This document shows, piece after piece, positions 24,262-32,539 of a DNA stretch of 64,000 bases. Both the position numbers and the translations under genes were made by a program. The notes under the pieces are model-generated. The model saw nothing but the letters and a program-made list of their open reading frames with translations, had not been told where the DNA came from and did not search any database. The number at the start of each line of letters is the position of its first letter. Position 1 is the first letter of the stretch. Origin of the DNA: Labilithrix sp. (GTDB lineage Bacteria > Myxococcota_A > Polyangia > Polyangiales > Polyangiaceae); NCBI GenBank assembly GCA_019637155.1, contig JAHBWE010000001.1, forward strand, positions 372,001 through 436,000, in the 5' to 3' direction.

Positions 24262-26235
24262 ATGCGCAACGCGAAGCTCGGTGTCCTGGTCCTTGTCGTC
24301 GGTGTGATGGGCGTGGCCGCGTGCGCGCCGGAGGAGACGAAGCCGCAGAGCGAAGAGTGGACGATCGAAGACGACGCGCGCCTCGGGACGCCGGCGTTCG
24401 CGGCGCCGAAGGGCGTGGGGCCGACCGTGCTCGCGCCGCGCGTCGATCCGAGCGTCGCGACGGTGAGCTTCCTCGATCGGAACCGCGCGCGCTTCGGTCT
24501 CCGCGCGCCGAAGGAGGAGCTCCGGAAGCTCCGCGCCGACGTCGACGCGCTCTCGATGACGCACGTCCGCCTCCAGCAGGTCGAGCGCGGCGTGCCGGTC
24601 GCCGGCGGCGAGGTCCTCGCCCACTACGACGCGGCGGGCCGCGTCACGTCGGTGCAAGAGCGCTACGTGCCGGGCCTCGCGTCGCTCGACCTCACGCCCG
24701 CGATCGACGAGGCCGCCGCGAGCAGGGTCGCGATCGAAGAGGCGCGCCGGCTCGTCCCCGCGATCGCGGCGGAGGCGCTCGAGCTCGCGGCGGACCCCGT
24801 CCTCGTCGTGCTCGCGGACGGCGGCGTGAAGCCCGTGCTCGCGTGGCAGATCGAGGTGCGGAGCGGCGCGCGCCACGGCTGGCGGATCGGCGTCGACGCG
24901 AAGACGGGCGCGATCGTCGAGCGGATCGATCAGGTCGAGGACATCGTCGGCTCCGGCGTCGCGCTCGACGGCAAGGTCCGCCCGCTCAACTACGCGCGGT
25001 CGACCAACACCGGCGGCAACGTGCTCGCGGACGTGACGCGGCCGGCGCGCATCGTCACGCGCGACTCGACCGGGACGAGGTCGGCGACGCCGCCGCTGTT
25101 CACGTCGGAGGACGGCAAGTCGTGGGACACCGCGTCCGCGACCGCAGCGGGCGCCGCGGTCGACGCGCACACGAACATGGCCGCCGTCACCGACTACTTC
25201 GCGAAGACGTTCGCGCGCAAAGGCTGGGACGACGAGAACGGCGCGATGACGGTGCTCGTCCACTTCGAGGACGACGACGGCACCGGCCTCGACAACGCGT
25301 TCTACTCGCGGACCTCGAACGTCATCGCGTTCGGCGACGGCAAGGCGAAGTTCAAGCCGCTCGCGGGCTCGCTCGACATCACCGCGCACGAGTACACGCA
25401 CGCCGTCATCGCGACGAGCTCGAACCTCGTCTACAAGGACCAGTCCGGCGCGCTCAACGAGTCGATCGCGGACGTCTTCGGCGCCGTCGTCGAGCACGCG
25501 ATCGACCCCGACCCGGTCGACAACTGGCTCCTCGGCGAGGGCTCCCTCCGCGCCGGCCCGCAGGCGCTCCGCGATCTCGGCGCGCCGGAGAAGGGCAAGC
25601 AGCCGAAGCACATGAAGGAGCTCGTGCAGACGACGACCGACAACGGCGGCGTCCACATCAACTCCGGCATCCCGAACCACGCCGCGTTCCTCGCGACGAT
25701 GGGCGGCACGAACACGGTGTCGAAGGTGAAGGTGAACGGCGGCATCGGCTGGGACAACCTCGCGAAGGTCTGGTACCGCGCGAACGCGACGTACCTCACG
25801 ACGAGCTCCGACTTCGCGGCGATGGCGAAGGCGACCCTCCTCGCGGCGGCCGATCTGAAGCTCACGCCGGCGGAGGTCGACGCGCTCGACTGCGCGTGGA
25901 AGGCGGTCGGCGTGACGCAAGGCGAGTGCGCCGCGCCGCCGCCGCCCCCTCCCGCCGCGCCCGCGATGGACGACGACGCGCCGGCGAACGAGGAGCCCGA
26001 AGACGTCGGCGTCACGCCGGCGAAGGCCGACGAGGAGCTGCCGGCGAGCGCGGAGGAGGAGGAAGAGGAGAAGCCGGCGAAGAGGCGCAAGGTCCTCGCG
26101 GGCGACGACGAAGAGGCGCCCGCGGCCGCCGCGGCCGGCTGCTCGACGACGAACGCGAAGACGGAGGCGCCGTGGAGCGCGCTCCTCGGTGTCCTCGGTC
26201 TCGCGCTCGTCCTCCGCCGGCGCGCTACTCGCTGA
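24262..26235 (+). CDS. M4 (thermolysin) family metalloprotease with MYXO-CTERM-like tail, copy 1
   Basis: 657 residues from ATG 24262; ATG 24250 is also in frame, but the leader CGGCACG-N-CCTTCGC and the MR start align with copy 2 at 24262. Signal peptide/lipobox MRNAKLGVLVLVVGVMGVAAC. An FTP/PepSY-type propeptide (about 30-220) precedes the catalytic domain: zinc site HEYTH at 376-380 with third ligand Glu400 in ALNESIADVFG, and the NGGVHINSGIPN segment carrying the catalytic His. A Glu/Pro-rich linker leads to a C-terminal GCSTTNAKTEAPWSALLGVL plus TM and RRRATR, the MYXO-CTERM sorting layout. Secreted or surface-anchored endopeptidase. It overlaps the convergent lipoprotein copy 2 by 11 bp. 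Confidence 0.9.
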   Translation: MRNAKLGVLVLVVGVMGVAACAPEETKPQSEEWTIEDDARLGTPAFAAPKGVGPTVLAPRVDPSVATVSFLDRNRARFGLRAPKEELRKLRADVDALSMTHVRLQQVERGVPVAGGEVLAHYDAAGRVTSVQERYVPGLASLDLTPAIDEAAASRVAIEEARRLVPAIAAEALELAADPVLVVLADGGVKPVLAWQIEVRSGARHGWRIGVDAKTGAIVERIDQVEDIVGSGVALDGKVRPLNYARSTNTGGNVLADVTRPARIVTRDSTGTRSATPPLFTSEDGKSWDTASATAAGAAVDAHTNMAAVTDYFAKTFARKGWDDENGAMTVLVHFEDDDGTGLDNAFYSRTSNVIAFGDGKAKFKPLAGSLDITAHEYTHAVIATSSNLVYKDQSGALNESIADVFGAVVEHAIDPDPVDNWLLGEGSLRAGPQALRDLGAPEKGKQPKHMKELVQTTTDNGGVHINSGIPNHAAFLATMGGTNTVSKVKVNGGIGWDNLAKVWYRANATYLTTSSDFAAMAKATLLAAADLKLTPAEVDALDCAWKAVGVTQGECAAPPPPPPAAPAMDDDAPANEEPEDVGVTPAKADEELPASAEEEEEEKPAKRRKVLAGDDEEAPAAAAAGCSTTNAKTEAPWSALLGVLGLALVLRRRATR

Positions 26236-26995
26236 AGCCGCGCGGCTCGAGCGAGCGGAGGTAGACGATGAGCCCGCGGCGCTCGTCGTCCGTCATCGAC
26301 CAGCGGTGATCGACCTCGGTGATGGTGGTGGGGCCCGGCTTCTGGCCGAGCGTCATGATCTTCGCGACGTCCCCGTCGGTGACGGTGGCGAGCGCGGTGG
26401 GCGAGTGATCGTGGGCCCGCCCCGTGACGTGGCAGCTGCTGCAGGCGGGGTTCGCCCCGCCGTTCGCGTAGCGCGCCGCGCCGGTCTCCCACTGCGCGGG
26501 CTCGTACGCCGCGACCGCGATGCGCGCGGTCACCTTCTGCGTCCCGCTCGTCGCCGTGATCGCGAGGAGCCCGGCCTTCTTCGGCGTGACCATGAAGTAG
26601 GCGGTCGGCGGGCCGGGGCGCGGGGTCGTGGCCTTCACGGACGTGACGTTCGCGGCGGCCGGATCGTCGGCGACGACGGTGAGGTCCTCGCCGCCGCCGC
26701 GGAAGCCGACCGGGATCGCGAACTCGTGCACGCCGTCGAAGCCCGAGTACAGGCGCTGCGCGACGGCGTGGAGGAAGCCGAAGCCGGAGGTCTCGGGCGG
26801 CGCGGAGTCGAAGGCGCTGCCGTCGCGCGTGAACGCGTCGATCTTCGCCTGCGCCTCCTCCGTCACCGGCGCGGTGTCGTCGGCGGCGAACGCCTCGTCC
26901 GGCGCGAGCGCGTCCTCGGAGCAGGCGATGGAGGTCGCGCCCGCGAGGGCGGCGAACGAGAGCGAGAGCGAGAGGAGTCCACGTAGACGAGGCAT
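26225..26995 (-). CDS. Cytochrome c-like (CxxCH) lipoprotein, copy 2 of a duplicated pair
   Basis: 256 residues from ATG 26993-26995. Signal peptide MPRLRGLLSLSLSFAALAG precedes a lipobox ending in SIAC. The plan equals that of copy 1: FERDGS/FTRDGS-type segment, SAPPE, YSGFDG, an Ig-like domain with VTPKKAGLLAITATS, then CSSCH heme site and the C-terminal DHSP...DHRW and GLIVYLRSLEPRGF segment. The conserved His residues (DHSP, DHRW) replace the Met of typical class I cytochromes c, as in copy 1. Divergent from the M4 protease copy 2 at 27255. Amino-acid identity to copy 1 is moderate by eye, so the duplication is not recent. Confidence 0.82.
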   Translation of the reverse strand: MPRLRGLLSLSLSFAALAGATSIACSEDALAPDEAFAADDTAPVTEEAQAKIDAFTRDGSAFDSAPPETSGFGFLHAVAQRLYSGFDGVHEFAIPVGFRGGGEDLTVVADDPAAANVTSVKATTPRPGPPTAYFMVTPKKAGLLAITATSGTQKVTARIAVAAYEPAQWETGAARYANGGANPACSSCHVTGRAHDHSPTALATVTDGDVAKIMTLGQKPGPTTITEVDHRWSMTDDERRGLIVYLRSLEPRGFSE

Positions 26996-27004
26996 GACGC
27001 GGAG

Positions 27005-27023
27005 AGCAGCAACTCACGTGCCC
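27005..27023 (-). promoter_or_regulatory. Conserved leader element upstream of heme lipoprotein copy 2
   Basis: AGCAGCAACTCACGTGCCC on the plus strand, 10 nt before the ATG of lipoprotein copy 2, matching 24009-24027 in 16 of 19 positions and in distance from the start codon. It supports both start assignments. Between here and 27224 no gene is visible. Confidence 0.6.
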
Positions 27024-27254
27024 TTCAGAAATGCCTGCGATCACCGCATCATTTCCGGTTACGGCGCGATATTCCGCTCGCACGCTGGTGTGAGGTTTTC
27101 GATCAGGCTCGGCGCGCGGCGCGCTCGCGGCGCGTGGATCGTGGAGCGCGGACGTCTCTCGGAGCGTGTCGGACAGCGCGCGATCGATCGAAAATGGCGG
27201 CGCATCGCTCGGAGGCGCGGCGCGCGGCACGGCCTTCGCTGAGGCGTCGGGTCG

Positions 27255-29231
27255 ATGCGTACGATCGTCCTCGGGCTCTTCGTCGGTGGTACTTGCCTCT
27301 TCGCCTGCGCGGATACGCGCTCCGAGCCTTCGTCCCTCGCGACGTCGGAGGAGAAGGCGGCGGAGGCGACGCTCCGCGAGCGCACGGGCGTCGCGTGGAC
27401 GGTGCGGCAGGACGCGGTCCTCCACACCGCGGCGTTCGTCGCGCCGCCGCGTGGAGCGGGGCCGCGCGTGACGGCGAAGGCGTTCCTCGCGGCGAACAAG
27501 GACGTGCTGAAGCTGCGCGCGCCGGACGAGGAGCTCGTCGTCACGCGCACCGACGTCGACGACCTCGCGATGACGCACGTGCGGATGCAGCAGGTCGAGC
27601 GCGGCGTCCCCGTCACCGGCGGCAACGTGCGCGTGCACTTCGACGGCGAGGGGAGGCTGACGTCGCTCGAGCAGCACTACGTCCCCGCGCTCGCGGCGCT
27701 CGACCTGACGCCGGCGGTGACGCGCGACGCGGCGCTCGCGACCGCGACGACGGCGCTCCAGGCTCGCAGAGGCGGCGCGGAGGGCGGCGCGGAGGTGAGC
27801 GTGCTCGGTGACGCGCGGCTCGTCGTCGACGGCTACGGCGTCGCGACCCCCGCGCTCGCGTGGGAATTCGACCTGCGCGCCGGCGATCGCGGCGCGTGGC
27901 GCGTGCTCGTCGACGCGCACGACGGGACCGTGCGGCTCATGTTCGATCGCGTGACGTCGATCGAGGGGACGGGGAGGGGCATCCTGGGGCAGGAGCGGAA
28001 GATCGAGTTCTCCGTCCAGAACGGGCGCAACGTGCTCGTCGACACGACGCGCGCCGCCGTCATCCGCACGCTCGACGCGCGGCAGTCCCCCAACGTCCAG
28101 AGCGCGCGCGTCGTCACGAGCAACAGCGCGACGTCGTGGGACACGGCCGATCGACGCGCGCCCGGCGCGGCGGTGGACAGCCACTTCTTCACCGCGCTCT
28201 CGACCGACTTCTTCGCGAACACGCTCGGCTACCGGGGCTGGGACGGGAAGGGCGGCGAGCAGCGCGTGTTCACGCACGTCGGCGACGACCAGGACGGCCA
28301 GCCCGGCTGGGACAACGCGACGTTCGATCCGATCACGAACGCGGTCTCGTTCGGCGACGGCCGCGACTTCTTCAACCCGTTCGCGAGCTCGATGGACGTC
28401 GTCGCGCACGAGTTCACGCACGCGGTGACGAACTTCACCTCCGGCCTCATCTACCTGAACCAGTCCGGCGCGCTGAACGAGTCGATCTCGGACGTCTTCG
28501 GCGCGGTGGTCGAGCACTCGTTCGCGCCGGACGCCGTGAAGAACTGGCACCTCGGCGAGGGGATCCCGAAGGGGAGCGACCTCCCGATGCGCGACATGGA
28601 CAAGCCGGAGTCGGTCTCGCAGCCGCAGCCGAGCCACATGAGCCAGTTCCAGCAGCTCTCGGTGGAGGAGGACAACGGCGGCGTGCACGTGAACAGCGGC
28701 ATCCCGAACAAGGCCGCGCAGCTCATGACGGTGGGCGGCACGCATCACGTGTCGAAGGTCACCGTCGCGGGCAAGGGGATCGGCTGGGACAACCTCGCGA
28801 AGGTCTGGCACCGCGCGAACACGACCTACCTCTCGGAGAGCTCCGACTTCGCGGCGATGGCGAAGGCGACGCTGCAAGCCGCCGCCGACCTGAAGCTCGG
28901 CGAGGACGACGTGAACACGATCGACTGCGCGTGGAAGGCGGTCGGCGTCGCGCAGGGCACCTGCATCGCGCCGAAGACCGTGGACCCGACCCCGACCGAG
29001 GTCGACCCCGAGGCGACGCCGCTCGAGACGAAGCCCGGCGATGAGTCGACGCCGAAGAAGACCAAGCCGAAGAAGAAGAAGACCGTGGAGGAGGACGACG
29101 AGGAAGAGGAAGAAGCGATCCCCGCCCCGCGCGGCTGCTCGACGACGCCCACGAAGACGGATGCACCATGGAGCGCACTCCTCGCCCTCTTCGGCCTCTC
29201 TCTCTTCCTCCGTCGCCGCGCCCGCCGCTAA
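27255..29231 (+). CDS. M4 (thermolysin) family metalloprotease with MYXO-CTERM-like tail, copy 2
   Basis: 658 residues from ATG 27255; one residue longer than copy 1. Signal peptide/lipobox MRTIVLGLFVGGTCLFAC. Propeptide, then zinc site HEFTH at 385-389 with Glu409 in ALNESISDVFG, and NGGVHVNSGIPNKAAQLM with the catalytic His. Linker rich in Thr/Pro/Lys/Glu, then GCSTTPTKTDAPWSALLALF, a TM and RRRARR, the MYXO-CTERM arrangement. The leader CGGCACGGCCTTCGC 30 nt upstream of the ATG matches copy 1. Predicted extracellular endopeptidase; the linker and propeptide are the most diverged parts. Confidence 0.9.
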   Translation: MRTIVLGLFVGGTCLFACADTRSEPSSLATSEEKAAEATLRERTGVAWTVRQDAVLHTAAFVAPPRGAGPRVTAKAFLAANKDVLKLRAPDEELVVTRTDVDDLAMTHVRMQQVERGVPVTGGNVRVHFDGEGRLTSLEQHYVPALAALDLTPAVTRDAALATATTALQARRGGAEGGAEVSVLGDARLVVDGYGVATPALAWEFDLRAGDRGAWRVLVDAHDGTVRLMFDRVTSIEGTGRGILGQERKIEFSVQNGRNVLVDTTRAAVIRTLDARQSPNVQSARVVTSNSATSWDTADRRAPGAAVDSHFFTALSTDFFANTLGYRGWDGKGGEQRVFTHVGDDQDGQPGWDNATFDPITNAVSFGDGRDFFNPFASSMDVVAHEFTHAVTNFTSGLIYLNQSGALNESISDVFGAVVEHSFAPDAVKNWHLGEGIPKGSDLPMRDMDKPESVSQPQPSHMSQFQQLSVEEDNGGVHVNSGIPNKAAQLMTVGGTHHVSKVTVAGKGIGWDNLAKVWHRANTTYLSESSDFAAMAKATLQAAADLKLGEDDVNTIDCAWKAVGVAQGTCIAPKTVDPTPTEVDPEATPLETKPGDESTPKKTKPKKKKTVEEDDEEEEEAIPAPRGCSTTPTKTDAPWSALLALFGLSLFLRRRARR

Positions 29232-29282
29232 ACCCGCCCGCAAGCTCGCGCCCCCGTAGGGTCCTGCATCGGCGAGCAGTGG

Positions 29283-29348
29283 AGGATGCGTGCGTCTTCG
29301 CACGCGTCCTACGGCTGCGAGCGGGGTGCAGGGGGCGAAGCCCCCTGC
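29283..29348. terminator. Two consecutive hairpins between convergent genes
   Basis: Hairpin 1: AGGATGCGTGCG (29283-29294) with CGCACGCGTCCT (29299-29310), 12 bp, one G-T pair, loop TCTT. Hairpin 2: GCAGGGGGC (29328-29336) with GCCCCCTGC (29340-29348), perfect 9 bp, loop GAA. Both sit between the protease (+) and boxB (-) stops. Neither has a T-tract, so they may stop transcription in both directions with help from Rho, or act as 3' stabilisers. Confidence 0.5.
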
Positions 29349-29358
29349 GTTGAGAAAC

Positions 29359-30789
29359 TCAGGCTTCGCGGCGCACGTACTCGAAGTCGACGGGGCGGCC
29401 CTTGATGCCCTGCTTCGGCGCGGCGATCCAGTTGGCCATCTGCTTCGGCTCGAAGACGGGCTTCTGCATCAGGCTCTGGACGTATTGCTTGTCCGCGTCG
29501 GACGGGAGCCACTCGTCCTTCTTCGCCTCGAACGCGTCCTTCGAGATGGGGTTGCCCGCGGGGTCGAAGGAGACGCCGGCGTAGATGCCGATGTGGCGGT
29601 GGAAGCGGCGGCTCGGGAGCGAGAGCTGGAACGGGATGCCGTGGGCCGCGATGGTGCGGTTCCACTTGTCGACGCCGCGCTGGCAGTCCTCGACGTACGC
29701 GTCGCGGAGGACCTCGTTCATCGCGTTGCGCATCGCGACGTCCTCCTTCACGAGCTTGCCGTCCTTCATGACGTCCATCGCGTACGCGCCGGTGAGCGCG
29801 GCGTGGTCCTCGAACTGGTCCTCCTTCGCGCGGCCCTTCATGCCGGTCGCGAAGTAGGTCGCCGCGTTCGAGCTGATCTCGCCGCCGAAGAGGTCGAGCG
29901 AGAGCGAGTACCAGAGGTTCAGGTACTTCTGCATCGTCGGGAGATCGATGAGGCCCTGCGCGCGGACCTGGTCCGGCGTCTCGAGCTTCTTCTCCGCCAT
30001 CTGCTGCGCGGTGCGGTCGACGACGCGGAGCACGCCCGTCTCGCCGACGAACATGTGATGCGCCTCCTCCGTCAGCATGAAGCGCGTCGTGCGCGAGAGC
30101 GGATCGAACGCGCTCTCGGCGAGGGCGAGGAGCTGGAACTTGCCGTCACGGTCGGTGAAGAACGTGAACATGAAGAAGGAGAGCCAGTCCGTGCACGGCT
30201 CGTTGAACGCGCCGAGGATGCGCGGCTTGTCGGGATCGCCGGAGCGGCGCTGGAGGAGCGCCTCCGCCTCCTCGCGGCCGTCGCGGCCGAAATAGGTGTG
30301 GAGGAGATAGACCATCGCCCAGAGGTGACGGCCCTCCTCGACGTTGACCTGGAACAGGTTGCGGAGGTCGTAGACGCTCGGGCACGAGTGGCCGAGGAGG
30401 CGCTGCTGCTCGACGCTCGCGGGCTCGGTGTCGCCCTGGGTCACGATGATGCGGCGGAGCGCGTTGCGGTGCTCGCCGGGGACCTCTCTCCAGACCGGCT
30501 CGCCGAGGTGATCGCCAAAGCCGATTTTGCGATCGGCGACCGGGTCGGCGAGGAAAATGCCCCAGCGGTAATCCGGCATTTTCACGTAATCGAAATGGGC
30601 CCAGCCGTCGCTCGTCACGCTGATCGCGGTGCGAAGGAAGATGTCGTCCTTCTGAAAGCCGAACGGGCCCATCTCGTTCCACCACGAGAGGAAGTTCGGT
30701 TGCCAGGCCTCGAGCGCGCGCTGAAGTCGCTTGTCGGACGAGAGGTCGACGTTGTTCGGAATCTTGGTGTCGTTGACGACGGTCGACAT
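29359..30789 (-). CDS. boxB: Benzoyl-CoA 2,3-epoxidase, oxygenase component
   Basis: 476 residues, the normal length of BoxB. BoxB is the di-iron epoxidase that adds one O2-derived oxygen to benzoyl-CoA, giving the 2,3-epoxide in the aerobic box pathway; it needs electrons from BoxA. The protein has two ExxH iron-binding sites, E152-x-x-H155 in VEEGRHLWAM and the TEEAHHMFVGE site at 241-245, with further acidic ligands expected around 120 and 211. The N-terminus (NNVDLSSDKRLQRALEAWQP and WWNEMGP) is typical of the family. It lies 3 bp downstream of boxC, so the two are co-transcribed. No boxA gene is visible in the window. Confidence 0.95.
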   Translation of the reverse strand: MSTVVNDTKIPNNVDLSSDKRLQRALEAWQPNFLSWWNEMGPFGFQKDDIFLRTAISVTSDGWAHFDYVKMPDYRWGIFLADPVADRKIGFGDHLGEPVWREVPGEHRNALRRIIVTQGDTEPASVEQQRLLGHSCPSVYDLRNLFQVNVEEGRHLWAMVYLLHTYFGRDGREEAEALLQRRSGDPDKPRILGAFNEPCTDWLSFFMFTFFTDRDGKFQLLALAESAFDPLSRTTRFMLTEEAHHMFVGETGVLRVVDRTAQQMAEKKLETPDQVRAQGLIDLPTMQKYLNLWYSLSLDLFGGEISSNAATYFATGMKGRAKEDQFEDHAALTGAYAMDVMKDGKLVKEDVAMRNAMNEVLRDAYVEDCQRGVDKWNRTIAAHGIPFQLSLPSRRFHRHIGIYAGVSFDPAGNPISKDAFEAKKDEWLPSDADKQYVQSLMQKPVFEPKQMANWIAAPKQGIKGRPVDFEYVRREA

Positions 30790-30792
30790 CGC

Positions 30793-32457
30793 TCAGGTCC
30801 TCGCAAAGTTGAATTCCGGGCGCTCCGGTTTTCCGTAAAGGGTCAATGCGCCGCGATCGCCGACCGCGTTGGGGCGCTGGAAGATCCAGTTCTGCCACGC
30901 CGAGAGGCGGCCGAAGATCTTCGTCTCCATCGTCTCCGGGCCGGCGAAGCGGAGCGACGCCTCCATCCCCGTCATCGCGTCGGGCGACATCGAGGCGCGC
31001 TCCTCGAACGCGATCCGGATCTCGTCGTCCCAGTCGATGTCGTCGGGCGCGAACGTGACGAGCCCGCGCTCGTTCGCGGCGGCGGTGTCCATCTTGCCCG
31101 CCTCGAGCACGCGGGAGACCGCGGCCGGGTCCTTGAGGAACCGCGTCTGGAGGCGCGTGAGGCCGTTCGACATCGGGAGCGGCCCCGCGTTCATCGCCGA
31201 CGCCTGCATCGTGACCTCGGCGTCGGGATCGTCCTTCATGTAGACGCGGTCCGACGCGAGCGCGAGCTCGAGGAGCGAGCCGGCGAACGCGGAGCCCGGC
31301 GTCGCGAGGGCGAAGAAGCTCTTCGCGGTGAGGTCCATCCGCTTGAGGACGCGCTTCATCAGGAGCGTGACCTCGCGCACGAGCCCGTCGTCCTTGTGCT
31401 TCGCGAGCATCGCGTCCACCTCGAGGACGGCGGCGGCGTCGCCGCTCGTCTCCACCGCGACGACGCCGATGTTCGGGTGGTTGAAGCGCAGCTCGAGCAG
31501 CGCGTCGTCGAGCTCGCGGAACGCCTGGATCGCCCACGCCGACGCGCCCGCCTTCGCGAGCTCCTCCGGGCTCGAGGGCTGCTTCGTCGCCGGCGCCTTC
31601 ATCGTGAGCTTCGCCGTGCGCGCCTTCGGCGAGAGCTCCAAGGTCACGTGCGTGTATTCGATCTTCTCCGGCGAGCGCTTCGCGTCGAGCGCGGGGAGCT
31701 TCACCGCGGGGAAGGGCTTGCGCGTCGCCTTGCCGGCGAGCGCCTCGAGGCGCTTCTTCGTCACCTCTTCGAGCTTCGCCTTCGGCGGGGCTTCGTCGAC
31801 GAGGCCCCACTCCACCGCGCGCTTGCCGCGGACGCCTTCGGCGATGGTGGAGAACGCGTCGGCGAGGTCCTTCCGGATCTTCCGCTTGTCGACGAGGCGC
31901 GTGAGGCCGCCGGTGCCGGGGAGGACCGCGAGGAGCGGGGCCTCGGGGAAGGAGACCGCGCTCGATCCGTCGTCGGCGAGGACGATCTCGTCGCACGCGA
32001 TCGCGAGCTCGTAGCCGCCGCCCGACGCGGTGCCGGCGAGGGAGCAGAGCGTGGGGATGCCGCTCTCGGCGCTCATCTCCTCGAGGTAGAGGCGCGTCTC
32101 GTTCGTGAACTTGCAGAAGTTCACCTTGAAGCCATGGGTGGAGCTGCCGAGCATGTAGATGTTCGCGCCCGAGCAGAAGATGCGGTCCTTCGCGCTCGTG
32201 ACGACGACGGCGCGGACCTCCGGGTGCTCGAAGCGGACGCGCTGGATCGCGTCGGCGAGCTCGACGTCGACGCCGAGGTCGTACGAGTTCAGCTTGAGCG
32301 GGTAGCCGGGGCGCATGCCGCGGTCCTCCTTCACGTCCATCGCGAGGCGCGCGACCTTGCCGCCGTGCTCGGCCGGGAAGTCGAGCTTCCAGTGGATGTA
32401 GCGATCGGGGTGCGTCTCGAAGCGCACCGGCTCGTGTGCTGCAGCGGTCTCGGCCAT
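30793..32457 (-). CDS. boxC: Benzoyl-CoA-dihydrodiol lyase (2,3-epoxybenzoyl-CoA dihydrolase)
   Basis: 554 residues, the expected size of BoxC, a homodimeric enzyme of the crotonase superfamily that hydrolyses and cleaves 2,3-epoxybenzoyl-CoA to 3,4-dehydroadipyl-CoA semialdehyde and formate. The crotonase-like regions are recognisable (RAVVVTSAKDRIFCSGANIY and AGTASGGGYELAIACDEIVL), followed by a second half with weaker similarity. The N-terminus FETHPDRYIHWKLDF is characteristic of BoxC. Start ATG at 32455-32457. It is divergent from boxR, whose operator-like repeats lie in between. Confidence 0.95.
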   Translation of the reverse strand: MAETAAAHEPVRFETHPDRYIHWKLDFPAEHGGKVARLAMDVKEDRGMRPGYPLKLNSYDLGVDVELADAIQRVRFEHPEVRAVVVTSAKDRIFCSGANIYMLGSSTHGFKVNFCKFTNETRLYLEEMSAESGIPTLCSLAGTASGGGYELAIACDEIVLADDGSSAVSFPEAPLLAVLPGTGGLTRLVDKRKIRKDLADAFSTIAEGVRGKRAVEWGLVDEAPPKAKLEEVTKKRLEALAGKATRKPFPAVKLPALDAKRSPEKIEYTHVTLELSPKARTAKLTMKAPATKQPSSPEELAKAGASAWAIQAFRELDDALLELRFNHPNIGVVAVETSGDAAAVLEVDAMLAKHKDDGLVREVTLLMKRVLKRMDLTAKSFFALATPGSAFAGSLLELALASDRVYMKDDPDAEVTMQASAMNAGPLPMSNGLTRLQTRFLKDPAAVSRVLEAGKMDTAAANERGLVTFAPDDIDWDDEIRIAFEERASMSPDAMTGMEASLRFAGPETMETKIFGRLSAWQNWIFQRPNAVGDRGALTLYGKPERPEFNFART

Positions 32458-32497
32458 CGTCCGGATCCCTTACTCCGCGACAGCGGGGCCGGCAAGT

Positions 32498-32539
32498 AGT
32501 ATAGTGCAGGAACAGTGGCTGAAGCGCAGTATACTGCAG
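32498..32539. promoter_or_regulatory. Two operator-like repeats for BoxR (AGTATA-G/C-TGCAG)
   Basis: AGTATAGTGCAG (32498-32509) and AGTATACTGCAG (32528-32539) are direct copies differing in one base, with starts 30 bp apart, i.e. about three helical turns on the same face. The second contains the perfect palindrome GCAGTATACTGC. They carry TGCA, the core of operators known for the BoxR homologue BzdR. The second copy overlaps the first codons of boxR if translation starts at 32515. They are well placed to control both boxR and the divergent boxCB operon. Confidence 0.65.
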
